A stretch of DNA of 46,427 nucleotides, taken from the NCBI GenBank assembly GCA_021833825.1, contig JAKBEL010000021.1:65687-112113 (forward strand), read 5' to 3'. Shown here one piece after another: positions 1-9,228 of this stretch (positions within the stretch are counted from its first letter, which is position 1; each line of letters starts with the position of its first letter). The notes beneath the pieces are model-generated. The model searched no databases. It was not told the origin of the DNA and saw only the letters and a list, made by a program, of their open reading frames with translations. The position numbers were made by a program, and so were the translations under genes. This stretch comes from a bacterium (lineage in GTDB: Bacteria; Babelota; Babeliae; Babelales; Vermiphilaceae).

Positions 1-887
1 TAGATCAGACCATCTTGTCTCTGGTTGAAGATATTGACCCACGAGTGATATCAATACAATCGTCGATTGATAATACAGTTAACTGTTGCAGTGCAGTGAA
101 CGTGATCGATACAAGAACAGCATCAATATATGATGTTGATCAAACGATCCTATCATTAGTTGAAGATATCGACCCGCGAGTGATATCGATTCAATCATCG
201 ATTGATAATTCAGTTAACTGCTGTAGCGCAGTCAACGTGATCGATACAAGAACAGCATCAATCTATAACGTAGATCAGACGATCTTGTCATTGGTTGAAG
301 ATATTGACCCTAGAGTGATATCGATTCAATCATCGATTGATAATTCAGTTAATTGTTGCAGTGCAGTCAATGTAATAGATACAAGAACAAGTAGTATCTA
401 TAATGTAGATCAGACTATCTTGTCTCTGGTTGAAGATATCGATCCTAGAGTGATATCAATTCAATCATCGATTGATAACTCAGTTAACTGCTGCAGTGCA
501 GTCAATGTGATCGATACAAGAACAGCATCAATATATGATGTTGACAGAACTATCTTGTCATTGGTTGAGACAATAGCTGTAGCTGGTGACGCATGTAGTT
601 GTATTAATGTTCTTCAGAGTGATCTAGATGCTATAGCTACTCTGCTTGAAGCAAATTTTAGTGCAACAGCGGTTATAGGATCAGTTGTGGAAGGTATCTC
701 TGCTGATTTAAGTCTGCTACCTGTGATTGACAGTAAATGTAGTAATATTCTTTATAACATTGGCTCTCGATCAGATTTTGCATATAGTCAGACTGATCAG
801 TTAAGTACTATAGATCAGATTAATGCATTAGATCTGTCAGTTATTGCATGGCTCAAGACATTACTTGCAGATTTACATGGCTTGTAA
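1..887 (+). CDS. Tandem-repeat protein, 5' end outside window
   Basis: The reading frame is open from the first base, so the start codon lies upstream of the window. The visible part holds four almost identical 45-residue units (at 15-149, 150-284, 285-419 and 420-554) plus a partial, diverging fifth. Each unit carries the pattern LSLVEDIDPRVISIQSSID, then a CC pair, then VNVIDTRT. The residues after about base 555 (VLQSDLDAIATLL, then a Ser- and Asp-rich tail) are related in style but not repeated. Hydrophobic residues are regularly spaced, which suggests a helical or fibrous stalk. I recognise no catalytic domain. Such proteins are usually exported in this kind of bacterium, but the signal peptide would be outside the window. 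A strong hairpin terminator follows the stop codon. Confidence 0.8.
   Translation, partial: DQTILSLVEDIDPRVISIQSSIDNTVNCCSAVNVIDTRTASIYDVDQTILSLVEDIDPRVISIQSSIDNSVNCCSAVNVIDTRTASIYNVDQTILSLVEDIDPRVISIQSSIDNSVNCCSAVNVIDTRTSSIYNVDQTILSLVEDIDPRVISIQSSIDNSVNCCSAVNVIDTRTASIYDVDRTILSLVETIAVAGDACSCINVLQSDLDAIATLLEANFSATAVIGSVVEGISADLSLLPVIDSKCSNILYNIGSRSDFAYSQTDQLSTIDQINALDLSVIAWLKTLLADLHGL
15..554 (+). repeat. Four 135-bp near-identical in-frame tandem repeats
   Basis: Units start at 15, 150, 285 and 420 with an exact 135-base period. They differ at only a few positions, mostly synonymous or conservative (for example ASIYD versus SSIYN). The partial unit at 555 keeps only its first residues (LSLVE). 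Low divergence between units suggests recent duplication or continuing homogenisation by recombination. More units probably lie to the left of the window. Confidence 0.9.
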
Positions 888-904
888 TAAATAGCTTGTC
901 TAAA

Positions 905-947
905 AAAGCAAAAAGAGGGTCCTTTAAAGGGGCCCTCTTTTTGCTTT
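905..947 (+). terminator. Rho-independent terminator
   Basis: A 15-bp stem pairs 908-922 with 930-944 (one G-T pair) around a 7-base loop. Poly-A lies on the left and poly-T within and after the right arm. It sits 20 bases after the stop of the repeat protein and before metG. Confidence 0.85.
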
Positions 948-1006
948 AAAAGCCGTTTTGAGTTATGATCAAAGATCAATATATTTAAGATTATTTTGGA
1001 AAAGTT

Positions 1007-2944
1007 ATGACTAAAAAAAACAGTTGTTATCTTACTACTCCGATCTATTATGTAACCGCAAAGCCCCATATTGGATCATTATATTCAACTTTAATTGCTG
1101 ATGTTATTAAACGTTGGTATGCCTTACGTGGCTATAAAACATTCTTATTGACCGGCACAGATGAGCATGGTCAAAAAGTGGCGCAGGCGGCTGCTGCTGT
1201 AAATATGGAGCCGAAGCGATTTGTTGATAGTTTTATAGATGCGTATAAAGATGCTTGGCGTACTTTTGAGATAGATTATACTTACTTTATCCGTACAACA
1301 GATGCTGATCATATTCGTTCTGTTCAGCATTGGATTAAACAGCTTATGGATCAGGGAGATATTTATAAATCAGAATATGAGGGATGGTACTGCACTCCCT
1401 GTGAAACCTTTATTAACGAGACAGAGATTAATGACCAGCGGCAAGAAGGCCAAAAGCCCCATTGTCTTTCATGTAAAAGATCGGTTGAGCAGATAAAAGA
1501 GGAAGCCTACTTTTTTAGGCTTTCAGCTTATCAACAAAAGTTGCTCGATTTTTATGAGCAGAATCCTGATTTTATTGTTCCAAAAGAGCGTACACAGGAG
1601 GTGCTTAATGTTATTAAATCAGGTCTTAAAGATATCAGTATTTCACGTAAAAATATAACGTGGGGCATTCCATTTCCTGGAGATGGTCATCATGTTACTT
1701 ATGTTTGGGCGGATGCTCTAAATAATTATATTACAGCAATTGGATATGGCAAAAAGGGCCAAGAGGCTCAGTTTAATGAGTGGTGGCCAGCAACTGTACA
1801 GGTTTTGGGTAAAGATATTATTCGTTTTCATGCGATTTATTGGCCAGCATTTTTGATGGCATCGGGTCTTGCTTTGCCAACGCAGTTGCTCGTTCATGGA
1901 TGGATTCAGATTGATAAACAAAAAATGTCAAAATCTTTAGGAAATGTTATTGATCCTATGGATCTTTATCATCAATATGGTGCTGAGCCGGTTCGTTATT
2001 ATTTAATGCGCCATATGGCAATTACACAAGATAGTAATTTTAGTATCGCTGATTTGGAACAGTCAATAACATCAGATTTGGCAAATGATCTTGGTAACTT
2101 GCTCAATCGCATGACAAGCCTTGCTTTTAAAAATGGTGTTGAGCAGATAGATGATCCGGGAGTTTGGTCCGATAGAGCATTAGAGATTATTGATGAGAGC
2201 TGGAATCTCATAGAAGATGTTCATGAATATATGAGTGAATATACTTTTCATATGGCGTTAGCACGTATTTGGAAGTTTATTCATCAGGTTAATGCCTATT
2301 TTCATGCACATGAACCATGGAAGTTGGCAAAATCAGATTCAGAGAAATTTATTGAAGTTTTGGCGGTAACTTGCCATAGTTTGCGTGTTATTGCAACATT
2401 ATTATGGCCTATAATGCCTAATAAAATGGAGCAATTATTAGATAGTATTGGTATTTTATTGAAACTTCAAGAACAGCATGATCTTGTGAGTGATTTAGAG
2501 CTGACATGGAAAGGAAGATCTTTTATGTTGAAAAAAATAGCGACATTGTTTGAGAAGCATGAACCTCAAGAGATTAAAGAAAAAATTGAAAAAGTAGAAG
2601 AGGTTGACCAAGAGCCATTCATCTCTATAGATGATCTGGTAAAAGTTCATCTTGCAGTTGGAGCTGTTGTTGTTTGTGATGAAGTCTCTGGATCAGATAA
2701 GCTTTATAGATTAGAAATCGACTTTGGTGATCAAGGAAAAAGACAGATTCTTTCGGGTATAAAAAAATCATATGCATCTGATGAATTAATAGGCAAGCAA
2801 GTGGTCTGTGTTCTCAATTTAAAGCCTAGAATGATGCTCGGTTTTGAATCACAAGGTATGGTTCTTGCAGTGCAAGATGGTAATGGAAAAGCACAATTGC
2901 TTATGCCTTTTGCCTCAGTCCCAAATGGCTCTAGGCTTAAATAA
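1007..2944 (+). CDS. metG: Methionine--tRNA ligase
   Basis: Charges tRNA-Met with methionine in the cytoplasm. The class I HIGH motif appears as HIGS at residues 21-24 and the KMSKS loop is at 306-310. One zinc knuckle is visible as CxxC at 129-132 and CxxC at 153-156. The core is followed by the anticodon-binding helices (for example WKLAKSD). An acidic linker leads to a C-terminal Trbp111-like tRNA-binding domain (about 540-645, ending near GFESQGMVLAV), as in MetRS forms that dimerise through this domain. The length of 645 residues is normal. The ATG has a GGAAAAG ribosome site just upstream. It appears to be a single-gene unit after the terminator at 905-947. Confidence 0.97.
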   Translation: MTKKNSCYLTTPIYYVTAKPHIGSLYSTLIADVIKRWYALRGYKTFLLTGTDEHGQKVAQAAAAVNMEPKRFVDSFIDAYKDAWRTFEIDYTYFIRTTDADHIRSVQHWIKQLMDQGDIYKSEYEGWYCTPCETFINETEINDQRQEGQKPHCLSCKRSVEQIKEEAYFFRLSAYQQKLLDFYEQNPDFIVPKERTQEVLNVIKSGLKDISISRKNITWGIPFPGDGHHVTYVWADALNNYITAIGYGKKGQEAQFNEWWPATVQVLGKDIIRFHAIYWPAFLMASGLALPTQLLVHGWIQIDKQKMSKSLGNVIDPMDLYHQYGAEPVRYYLMRHMAITQDSNFSIADLEQSITSDLANDLGNLLNRMTSLAFKNGVEQIDDPGVWSDRALEIIDESWNLIEDVHEYMSEYTFHMALARIWKFIHQVNAYFHAHEPWKLAKSDSEKFIEVLAVTCHSLRVIATLLWPIMPNKMEQLLDSIGILLKLQEQHDLVSDLELTWKGRSFMLKKIATLFEKHEPQEIKEKIEKVEEVDQEPFISIDDLVKVHLAVGAVVVCDEVSGSDKLYRLEIDFGDQGKRQILSGIKKSYASDELIGKQVVCVLNLKPRMMLGFESQGMVLAVQDGNGKAQLLMPFASVPNGSRLK

Positions 2945-2985
2945 AAACTTCTTATGTTCCTTCCCAAAGCTAGATTGTTGATCTC

Positions 2986-3019
2986 TTGACATGAAAAGTC
3001 TATTTTGTTTATCTATACT
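2986..3019 (+). promoter_or_regulatory. Possible promoter, long spacer
   Basis: TTGACA at 2986-2991 and TATACT at 3014-3019 lie upstream of the beta-helix gene. The 22-base spacer is longer than the usual 16-18, so the TATACT box may act alone or the match may be partly chance. Confidence 0.35.
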
Positions 3020-3061
3020 TTAGAATTGAAGATGTAATAATTGTAAGAAAAAAGGATAGGT

Positions 3062-4126
3062 ATGTTCATGCAGAAACGTTTAATGATCTTGTTTGCGTTA
3101 TGTTATGTTATAGCAAGTCATGGAGCTGCAACTTTTGCACCATTGTTGCCAGTAGATTCTTTATTGCTAACCACGACTGCCGCAACATTATTAGATACAA
3201 CAATTATTAATAAGCCAGGCACATATTATTTATATGTTGATTTAGATGGTCCATTAGTTATTAATGCTCCACAAGTTATTATTAATTTAAGTGGTAATAC
3301 GATTAATGGAGGGGTTACACTGACTGAATCTGCGAGTGCAGTTGCGATATATAATGGGCTGATAAATGGTGCAGGAGCTGTTGGAATTACGGTATTAGAG
3401 GGTGTAAAAAATATTTTATTCTCACAGATTCTTCTGCGAGATTGTTCTACGGGTATTCAGGCAAATGGGACTTTGGCCTCTCCTATCAGAAAAATTTCAT
3501 TAGAGCAGGTAGAGGTGCAAGGTGCAGCAAATGATGGTGCAAATTTGTCTTATTGCCAAGAACTGTTTGTTGCCGATTCAACATTCTATAGCAATGGTAA
3601 TTATGGCCTTTATGTACAAAATTGTAATAGGGGTTTAGTCGAAAGCTGTTCATTTATTGATAATATTGCTTCAGGTCTGGCAGTTGATGCCACTAATAAT
3701 ATTAAATTAGTTGCCAATAGTTCTTCGTCAAATGGTGATTATGGCTATTTTTTTAGTTCTACTGCGCAGGCGATAGCTGCTTATAATTGTGATGCTTCGA
3801 ATAATACGTTATCAGGGTTTTTGACTCAGGGGCAAATATCTATGATTGAATGTCAGGCAAATAATAATACTAGTGATGGTTTTACGGTACAGACAATTCA
3901 GACTAGTCTATTGCAATCTTGTCAAGCCAATAATAACACTCTTTGTGGTTTTAATGACTTGTCTTCGTTAAATGTTAGCTATATAAGTAATATTGCGCAT
4001 GCAAATGGCAATGATTACTGTGTTCTTGGTGCGCCGGTTGCTCCGCTTGTTGTAGCGCCTTATTACTATGCATCAATAGCTGCAGGTGCGGCAGGAGTCT
4101 CTTCTTGGACTAATGTGCAGGTGTAA
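3062..4126 (+). CDS. Exported right-handed beta-helix protein
   Basis: The first 22 or so residues (MFMQKRLMILFALCYVIASHG) form a signal peptide: basic start, hydrophobic core, small residues before the cleavage site. From about residue 55 the chain is a ladder of short Asn/Gly-rich strands ('NNIKLVANSSSSNGDYG', 'ANNNTSDGF' and the like), typical of parallel beta-helix proteins of the NosD/pectate-lyase-like fold. I see no catalytic pectate-lyase signature, so binding or surface display is as likely as polysaccharide cleavage. AAGGA lies 5 bases before the ATG. The next gene encodes a longer protein of the same kind, which points to tandem paralogues. An alternative start is the third codon. 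Confidence 0.8.
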   Translation: MFMQKRLMILFALCYVIASHGAATFAPLLPVDSLLLTTTAATLLDTTIINKPGTYYLYVDLDGPLVINAPQVIINLSGNTINGGVTLTESASAVAIYNGLINGAGAVGITVLEGVKNILFSQILLRDCSTGIQANGTLASPIRKISLEQVEVQGAANDGANLSYCQELFVADSTFYSNGNYGLYVQNCNRGLVESCSFIDNIASGLAVDATNNIKLVANSSSSNGDYGYFFSSTAQAIAAYNCDASNNTLSGFLTQGQISMIECQANNNTSDGFTVQTIQTSLLQSCQANNNTLCGFNDLSSLNVSYISNIAHANGNDYCVLGAPVAPLVVAPYYYASIAAGAAGVSSWTNVQV

Positions 4127-4245
4127 ATACTGTGTCTCTTTAAAAAAGAGAAAGTGAAAGCTTATTGACATCAGATTCTGGTTTTTGTTTTTATAGAGAA
4201 TAAGGGAAGAGATCCGTTTAAAAACTATTTTAAAGGAATTGGAAG

Positions 4246-5892
4246 ATGAAGCTTTCTGTTATTCAGCTTATATTGTGTTTAGTGCCGATCTGGCTTTTTG
4301 GATTTAATGGTTTAGATGAGGAAGTGAGAGCGCCTCGTCCAGATGCTCTTTCATACCCTGGTTCAACGCCTGAAATAGTCTCTCCTTTTGACACAGCGCT
4401 GCTTGAGCAGATTCAGCAATGCATTTGTCAGATAAAAAATATTTTGACATCGCCATCATGTAGTCCAATAGTAATAGCGCAAACTGGCGATGTTGTAATA
4501 TCAGCACCAGGATTTTATTGTTTGGCCAATAATGTTGGCAATATAACAATAACAAGCTCTTTTGTAAGGCTTGATATGAATAGCCGTATTGCAGAGAGTA
4601 TTGTGATATCAGGTGCTGCGGGTAATACAATAGAGCATGTTATCATAGAGAATGGATTTATTTATAATATTCCGCAAGTATTAGGGAATAGCATTCAGAT
4701 TGACTGGGCGGATGATATTATTATCTCAAATATTGATATAGACTCAGATCCTACTGCTTCAGCTAGTAATCAGGGCATTCATATTGCAAACTCAGGAAAC
4801 ATTTTTATTCGTGAGTCGAGCATTTATAGAGCTTTTAAGGGTATATTAGTTGATTCGGTCAATGCTCTTACTATCGATCAAACCTCTATCGTTTCTTCTG
4901 TTGATGCGAGTCTCTACGTAGGGGCTATAAGTGACAGCAGTATAATTACTCTTGCCAACAGTTTTATTGATAATAGTCGAAGTTATGGAGTTGATGCTAA
5001 CGGCGGGAATATATATATTGCTAATACTCAAGTTCTCAATAGCGCAGCTGATGGAGTATTTGTTACATCAACGCCATATGTTTATCTTAAAGATGTTTTT
5101 GTTGATACTTGTCAGCAAGCTTTTTATTGGCAGGGTGCTATTAAAAATGTTGAAGCTTATAATTGTACTGCTCTTAATTATAGCAGAGTCGGATTTGCAA
5201 TGTGGGCAGGATCGGCAATATTGAGAGGTTGTGTAGCATTTTCAACTGTTCCTGCAACGTTCCCATTTCCTGTCAATGGTTTTTTTGCGCAGCAAGATGC
5301 TAATGCTGTTATGTATAATTGTGATACAGCGCATAATGATGGGTCTGGCTTTTCTTTTATATCGATAGGTTCTTTTACATTTTATAATTGTACTTCTTTA
5401 AATAATAATGCTAAAGGGTTTGATATTAATCCAGCTTTAGTTAGGGGAAAATATATATTTTACAATTGCGAAGCAAGTGGGAATAATGATAATGGATTTA
5501 GTGGACTTAGTACCACATGTAATTTTTATTCTTGTGATGCTATAGCAAATACAGGTAATGGATTTGCAGTAGATGAAGGGAATTATGTCATAGCTGGGTG
5601 TACGGCATCATCTAATATTGGCAATGGTTTTATATTTTCAAACAGCGGATTTGAAAATATAAATGTGATTGTTCAAGAGTGCGTTGCGATTACCAACGGG
5701 CAATATGGTTTTTTTAATAATATTCCATCAGATGCTACTCAGCGTGCTGCATATACAGGTAATGCTGCTGTTGGTAATGTGTTGGGTGATTTTAATGCTG
5801 AGCAGGGCAAAACACCATTCTTCTGGAAGTTTGCCAAAAACCAGGCAATAAGTATTTTTGATAATGCCGTAATTGAGCTTCTTGTAAACTAA
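4246..5892 (+). CDS. Exported right-handed beta-helix protein, larger paralogue
   Basis: A signal peptide (MKLSVIQLILCLVPIWLFGFNG) is followed by a short acidic linker with IQQCICQIKNIL. From about residue 85 to the end there are parallel beta-helix turns, with repeated 'YNC..' steps (YNCTALNY, YNCDTAHND, FYNCTSLNN, FYNCEASGN) and GNGF or DGSGF corners. Cysteine recurs once per turn, which may form a stacked Cys ladder. The fold is that of NosD/pectin-lyase-like repeats. No enzyme active site is evident, so adhesion or glycan binding is possible. A good ribosome site (AAAGGAATTGGAAG) precedes the ATG. The gene follows the shorter paralogue by 119 bases and ends at a hairpin terminator. Confidence 0.8.
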   Translation: MKLSVIQLILCLVPIWLFGFNGLDEEVRAPRPDALSYPGSTPEIVSPFDTALLEQIQQCICQIKNILTSPSCSPIVIAQTGDVVISAPGFYCLANNVGNITITSSFVRLDMNSRIAESIVISGAAGNTIEHVIIENGFIYNIPQVLGNSIQIDWADDIIISNIDIDSDPTASASNQGIHIANSGNIFIRESSIYRAFKGILVDSVNALTIDQTSIVSSVDASLYVGAISDSSIITLANSFIDNSRSYGVDANGGNIYIANTQVLNSAADGVFVTSTPYVYLKDVFVDTCQQAFYWQGAIKNVEAYNCTALNYSRVGFAMWAGSAILRGCVAFSTVPATFPFPVNGFFAQQDANAVMYNCDTAHNDGSGFSFISIGSFTFYNCTSLNNNAKGFDINPALVRGKYIFYNCEASGNNDNGFSGLSTTCNFYSCDAIANTGNGFAVDEGNYVIAGCTASSNIGNGFIFSNSGFENINVIVQECVAITNGQYGFFNNIPSDATQRAAYTGNAAVGNVLGDFNAEQGKTPFFWKFAKNQAISIFDNAVIELLVN

Positions 5893-5910
5893 TTTTAGTA
5901 TTGCTGATTT

Positions 5911-5957
5911 AAAGAGCGCTTTATCCATTGTTATAACTATTGGATAGAGCGCTCTTT
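5911..5957 (+). terminator. Hairpin terminator
   Basis: A 17-base arm (5911-5927, AAAGAGCGCTTTATCCA) pairs with 5941-5957 with one G-T pair. The T-run after it is short (only TTT), so termination strength is uncertain. Confidence 0.65.
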
Positions 5958-6000
5958 GCATTGATGAGAGATTTTTTAGCCAAGAGCATTTGTAAAAATG

Positions 6001-6009
6001 TGCTATGCT
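6001..6009 (+). promoter_or_regulatory. Extended -10 promoter element
   Basis: TGC then TATGCT, 30 bases upstream of the heparinase-family start codon. The same TGn-TAnnnT arrangement occurs before many genes in this window. There is no convincing -35 box. Confidence 0.5.
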
Positions 6010-6038
6010 GAGATTCGTCTGTTTAAAAAGGAGTCTCT

Positions 6039-7922
6039 ATGCTAAAAATAGTTATCATAAAAATAAAACGTCTTTTTGCAAGTTGTTGTGAGATAGGTAT
6101 TTATCAGACATGGTTGATTATTAAATGTCGCATTGTTCGTGCCTATTTTATGTATCGTATGCGTGGGAAAGCTTTGAAATATGCATCATCTTATGGGTGG
6201 AGTCGACTTGCAAAATTATGTTTTAAAGATTGGGATACTATTTTCGGTCGTCTTTGTGGGCGGCAATTGCCATATATTAAAACATTGTTTGGTGACGCTC
6301 AATCAGAGCAGTTAATGTCTGATGCTAATCAATATGTTCAACATTTTTTTCAAGGATTGGGTTCATCATGGTATCAACTTGATGATACTATGTGGCATAC
6401 CGATATTCGTTTAAAGCAGTCTGGATTGGGTGATACACTCTTTTCTTCCGCATTATTTTATGCAGATATAGAGATTGTTACGGGCCAAGATGATCGGATC
6501 CAGAAAGATATTAAAGTTCCATGGGAGCTCTCTCGATTGCAGCATTTGCCGCTACTTGGGTATATGTATCAAGCAACCAATGATCATAAATATAAAGATG
6601 CATTTGTGATGCATGTGCAACATTGGAGAGAGCATAATCCATATCTATTGGGTATCAATTGGCTCTGCCCTATGGAGGTTGCATTACGTTCAATTAGTTT
6701 AGTCATTGCATTCGATTCTTTCAAAAAAGCTGATATTGACGCATCGTTTTGGCAATCATATGCAGGATTGCTATATGATCATATGATCTATCTAGAGGGC
6801 AATTGGGAATGGTATGATGGTCGAACATCAAATCACTATTTATCAGATCTTGTTGGTTATTTGTATCTCTGTTTTTTCTTTCAATCATGTTGGGATGTTT
6901 CTAAAAAGCTTGATTGGGCGATTAAAGAGATAATAAGAGAAATGGAAAAACAGATATTTAAAGAGGGCACAAGCTATGAAGGTTCAACGCGATATCATTC
7001 CTTAGTTACTGAATTATTTTTTCATGTACAGCAGCTCGCGGGAGTTATGCATATTACATTGCCAGAATCATTTCATGAAACATTATCACGCATGTTTGAA
7101 TTTATTGATTGGTGCTCTATTGATGATAAACATATGATAACGATTGGTGATCATGATGGTGGAAAAGTGACTTATGTTGGTCTGCCCTATAAAGTTATTT
7201 CTGGAGGCAAACGGTCGACGCATATAAAACATTATAATCAGTTTGGTCTTTCGATAGTAAAAAATAATCGTTGGCATGTGAGCTTGCGTCATCATGCCTA
7301 TCATAACAAGCAGCCATCGGGTCACTATCATAATGATGTTGGCTCTATAACTGTAGGCATTAAAGGAATCCCGGTGCTTGTTGATCCTGGTAGTTATCTT
7401 TATACCTCATCTAAGATAATTCGTAATCAATTTAGGTCCGCATCAGTTCACAATATGATTCATATAGAAGGGCAAGAGCTTGTTCCTTTTGATGACCGTC
7501 TGTTTGCATTGGCTGTTCCTGAGAATCGGATTGATATGAGTCATAATGATAAAAAAATATTATATACATCGCATAGATTATTTGAGCAATATCATATTAA
7601 GTATAATAGAGTTATTAAAGTATTTGAAAATGCTTTGTTTATAAATGATAATATCGAAAAACTTGATATAAATAATGAAGATATTTATCTGTTTTTTAAT
7701 TTTAATTTTGATGCTAATGTAACATTGCAAAAAGAGTTTGATTATTGGGTTGGCTATTATGGCAATAAGCCTCTTTTTAAGATGCAATCATCATATGATC
7801 TGCAAAAAGTGAAAGGGGACACTTCTCCAACTTATGGTGTTTTAGTTCCAATGGATCGTCTCATTAGTCAGGTGCCTTGTTATGCTACGCAAACATATGT
7901 GACCTCTATCTCTGTGTTATGA
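6039..7922 (+). CDS. Heparinase II/III family protein
   Basis: Two family regions are visible. The N-terminal alpha-toroid carries 'GINWLCPMEVALRSISL' and 'SNHYLSDLVGYLYL', and the C-terminal beta-sandwich carries 'SGHYHNDVGSITVGI' followed by 'PVLVDPGSYLYT'. These match the heparinase II/III-like lyases, which cleave uronic-acid-containing polysaccharides by beta-elimination. Family members are also found in polysaccharide biosynthesis clusters. Conserved His, Asn and Tyr of the active region appear present (NHY and GHYHND). The first 35 residues are basic and partly hydrophobic but not a clear signal peptide, so location is uncertain. 627 residues is normal. The start has an AAGGAG ribosome site. 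The neighbouring exported beta-helix proteins suggest a glycan-related group, but this is inference. Confidence 0.85.
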   Translation: MLKIVIIKIKRLFASCCEIGIYQTWLIIKCRIVRAYFMYRMRGKALKYASSYGWSRLAKLCFKDWDTIFGRLCGRQLPYIKTLFGDAQSEQLMSDANQYVQHFFQGLGSSWYQLDDTMWHTDIRLKQSGLGDTLFSSALFYADIEIVTGQDDRIQKDIKVPWELSRLQHLPLLGYMYQATNDHKYKDAFVMHVQHWREHNPYLLGINWLCPMEVALRSISLVIAFDSFKKADIDASFWQSYAGLLYDHMIYLEGNWEWYDGRTSNHYLSDLVGYLYLCFFFQSCWDVSKKLDWAIKEIIREMEKQIFKEGTSYEGSTRYHSLVTELFFHVQQLAGVMHITLPESFHETLSRMFEFIDWCSIDDKHMITIGDHDGGKVTYVGLPYKVISGGKRSTHIKHYNQFGLSIVKNNRWHVSLRHHAYHNKQPSGHYHNDVGSITVGIKGIPVLVDPGSYLYTSSKIIRNQFRSASVHNMIHIEGQELVPFDDRLFALAVPENRIDMSHNDKKILYTSHRLFEQYHIKYNRVIKVFENALFINDNIEKLDINNEDIYLFFNFNFDANVTLQKEFDYWVGYYGNKPLFKMQSSYDLQKVKGDTSPTYGVLVPMDRLISQVPCYATQTYVTSISVL

Positions 7923-7984
7923 ATCTTCATAATATTATGTAAGCATTTAAGATATCTTTGTTTATGGGCAAAGCGAATGCAAAA

Positions 7985-8014
7985 TTGACAGCCAGGATTA
8001 AATATTGCTATTAT
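7985..8014 (+). promoter_or_regulatory. Promoter, -35 TTGACA and extended -10 TATTAT
   Basis: TTGACA at 7985-7990, an 18-base spacer ending in TGC, then TATTAT at 8009-8014. Transcription would begin near 8021. This rules out the upstream ATG at 7958 as the start of the next gene and supports the ATG at 8063. Confidence 0.7.
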
Positions 8015-8062
8015 GAATGGTGGTTAGTAAAGGCTAGGGGAATATATTACGAAAGATATACT

Positions 8063-9130
8063 ATGCAAAAAATTATGTTAATAATAATGCTGTTAATGAG
8101 TAGCATAGGATGTAATAGTCTAGATGCTGCAGCACATAATGTTCCTGATTCATATCATGGACAGCAAATAAGAGTAGGTACAGTTGATGACCTTATTAAA
8201 CAGGCTTCTCCGCTTTCAGAACAGGTTAGAATAGGATTTGATGCTTGGAGTCAAGAGGATGCAAAGAGAGCTCTTTTAAAGCAATTGCTACATTTTAGAT
8301 TTGCCAATGTTAATGAATATAGAGCAAAAATGGCGCAAGATAATGCCCTAATAGCTCAGAATGGGTTAAGCAATGAGAGTAAATGGAATTATGTATTTGG
8401 AGTTCCAAAGCTTGGTTATCATATTAAAATTGCAGGCCCGGTCAATAGAATACAGTCAGCTCTTATGGAACATGGTATTTGGCCAGGGCAACAACCATCA
8501 CCAGATGTTTTAGCAAGAATATTATCTGGTGAGACCCCTACATATCAGACTGCATCTCGAGCAGCATATTTTTTGATACTCAAAGAGTTTTTGAATAGAA
8601 CAAAATTGAAACATATAACTATTCCAGAGACACATTTAGTCTATTATCCTGGTGTGCCAGAGAATGTGCGTGATGATTATGTTTTAATTTTAGAAAAAGA
8701 TTTGCCTGCCGATTTGGTAAAAATAACTTCAGGTCTTGCAAAGAATCTATCTAATGAAATGTTGAGTGAGTTGATTCAGACAATAATTGCAGCAGGATTG
8801 TGGAGTATTAATGATAATCTATTTCTTGATAAAAAAGAGAAGATATATGTTGTTGATTTAGAGCAGCCAAATAACTCGGCTGCACAAGATTTTTTCCATA
8901 AGGATAAGGCTCGTTATTATGGTAACATAAATGCTGGTCTAGAAGGGCTTCTTCAATTATTGCAGGGCGATAATAATAGGCTTCGCCTTGCTAAGATCTT
9001 TATTGAATCAAATCCTATTGTGCAATCCGCTGATTATAATCCTCGTTATAAGCGCGAGCTTGAAGCGATGCTCCAAAGAATGATTCCTGAAGAACCTGTG
9101 CAGCATGCAACAGATCTGTCAGCAGAATAA
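8063..9130 (+). CDS. Putative lipoprotein of unknown function
   Basis: The frame is open from 7958, but the first 35 codons overlap a good promoter. The ATG at 8063 gives a proper export signal: MQKIMLIIMLLMSSIGC, with a Cys after small residues like a loose lipobox. The mature part is 330-odd residues, mixed alpha/beta, of no family I can name. Two short stretches faintly recall the protein-kinase-like fold: a Lys in 'GYHIKIAG' and a later 'DNLFLDKKEKIYVVDLEQP' that resembles a catalytic-loop Asn followed by a DFG-like Asp. The HxD motif is missing, so at most it would be a degenerate kinase fold. I would not assign a function. Confidence 0.7.
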   Translation: MQKIMLIIMLLMSSIGCNSLDAAAHNVPDSYHGQQIRVGTVDDLIKQASPLSEQVRIGFDAWSQEDAKRALLKQLLHFRFANVNEYRAKMAQDNALIAQNGLSNESKWNYVFGVPKLGYHIKIAGPVNRIQSALMEHGIWPGQQPSPDVLARILSGETPTYQTASRAAYFLILKEFLNRTKLKHITIPETHLVYYPGVPENVRDDYVLILEKDLPADLVKITSGLAKNLSNEMLSELIQTIIAAGLWSINDNLFLDKKEKIYVVDLEQPNNSAAQDFFHKDKARYYGNINAGLEGLLQLLQGDNNRLRLAKIFIESNPIVQSADYNPRYKRELEAMLQRMIPEEPVQHATDLSAE

Positions 9131-9182
9131 TTAAATGTATAGAAATATTTAAAAAATAAAAATACAAAAACGTATAACAATT

Positions 9183-9191
9183 TGTTATAGT
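9183..9191 (+). promoter_or_regulatory. Extended -10 promoter of glmS
   Basis: TGT then TATAGT (9186-9191). The predicted transcript start near 9198 gives a leader of about 30 bases. That is too short for a glmS ribozyme and places the extended glmS start codon inside the transcript. Confidence 0.55.
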
Positions 9192-9228
9192 ACCTTCATA
9201 TTTTCTCTTTTAAAAGGAAAGAGCCATT

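Noticed and set aside
15-554. Regular repeats that could suggest a CRISPR array
   Set aside because: The 135-base period has no unique spacers and the repeats are in-frame coding sequence.
4165-4197. TTGACA followed by TATAGA upstream of the larger beta-helix gene
   Set aside because: The 21-base spacer is too long for a normal promoter and no extended -10 is present, so I did not list it.
9198-9228. Possible glmS ribozyme in the glmS leader
   Set aside because: The leader is only about 30 bases, far too short for the ribozyme.
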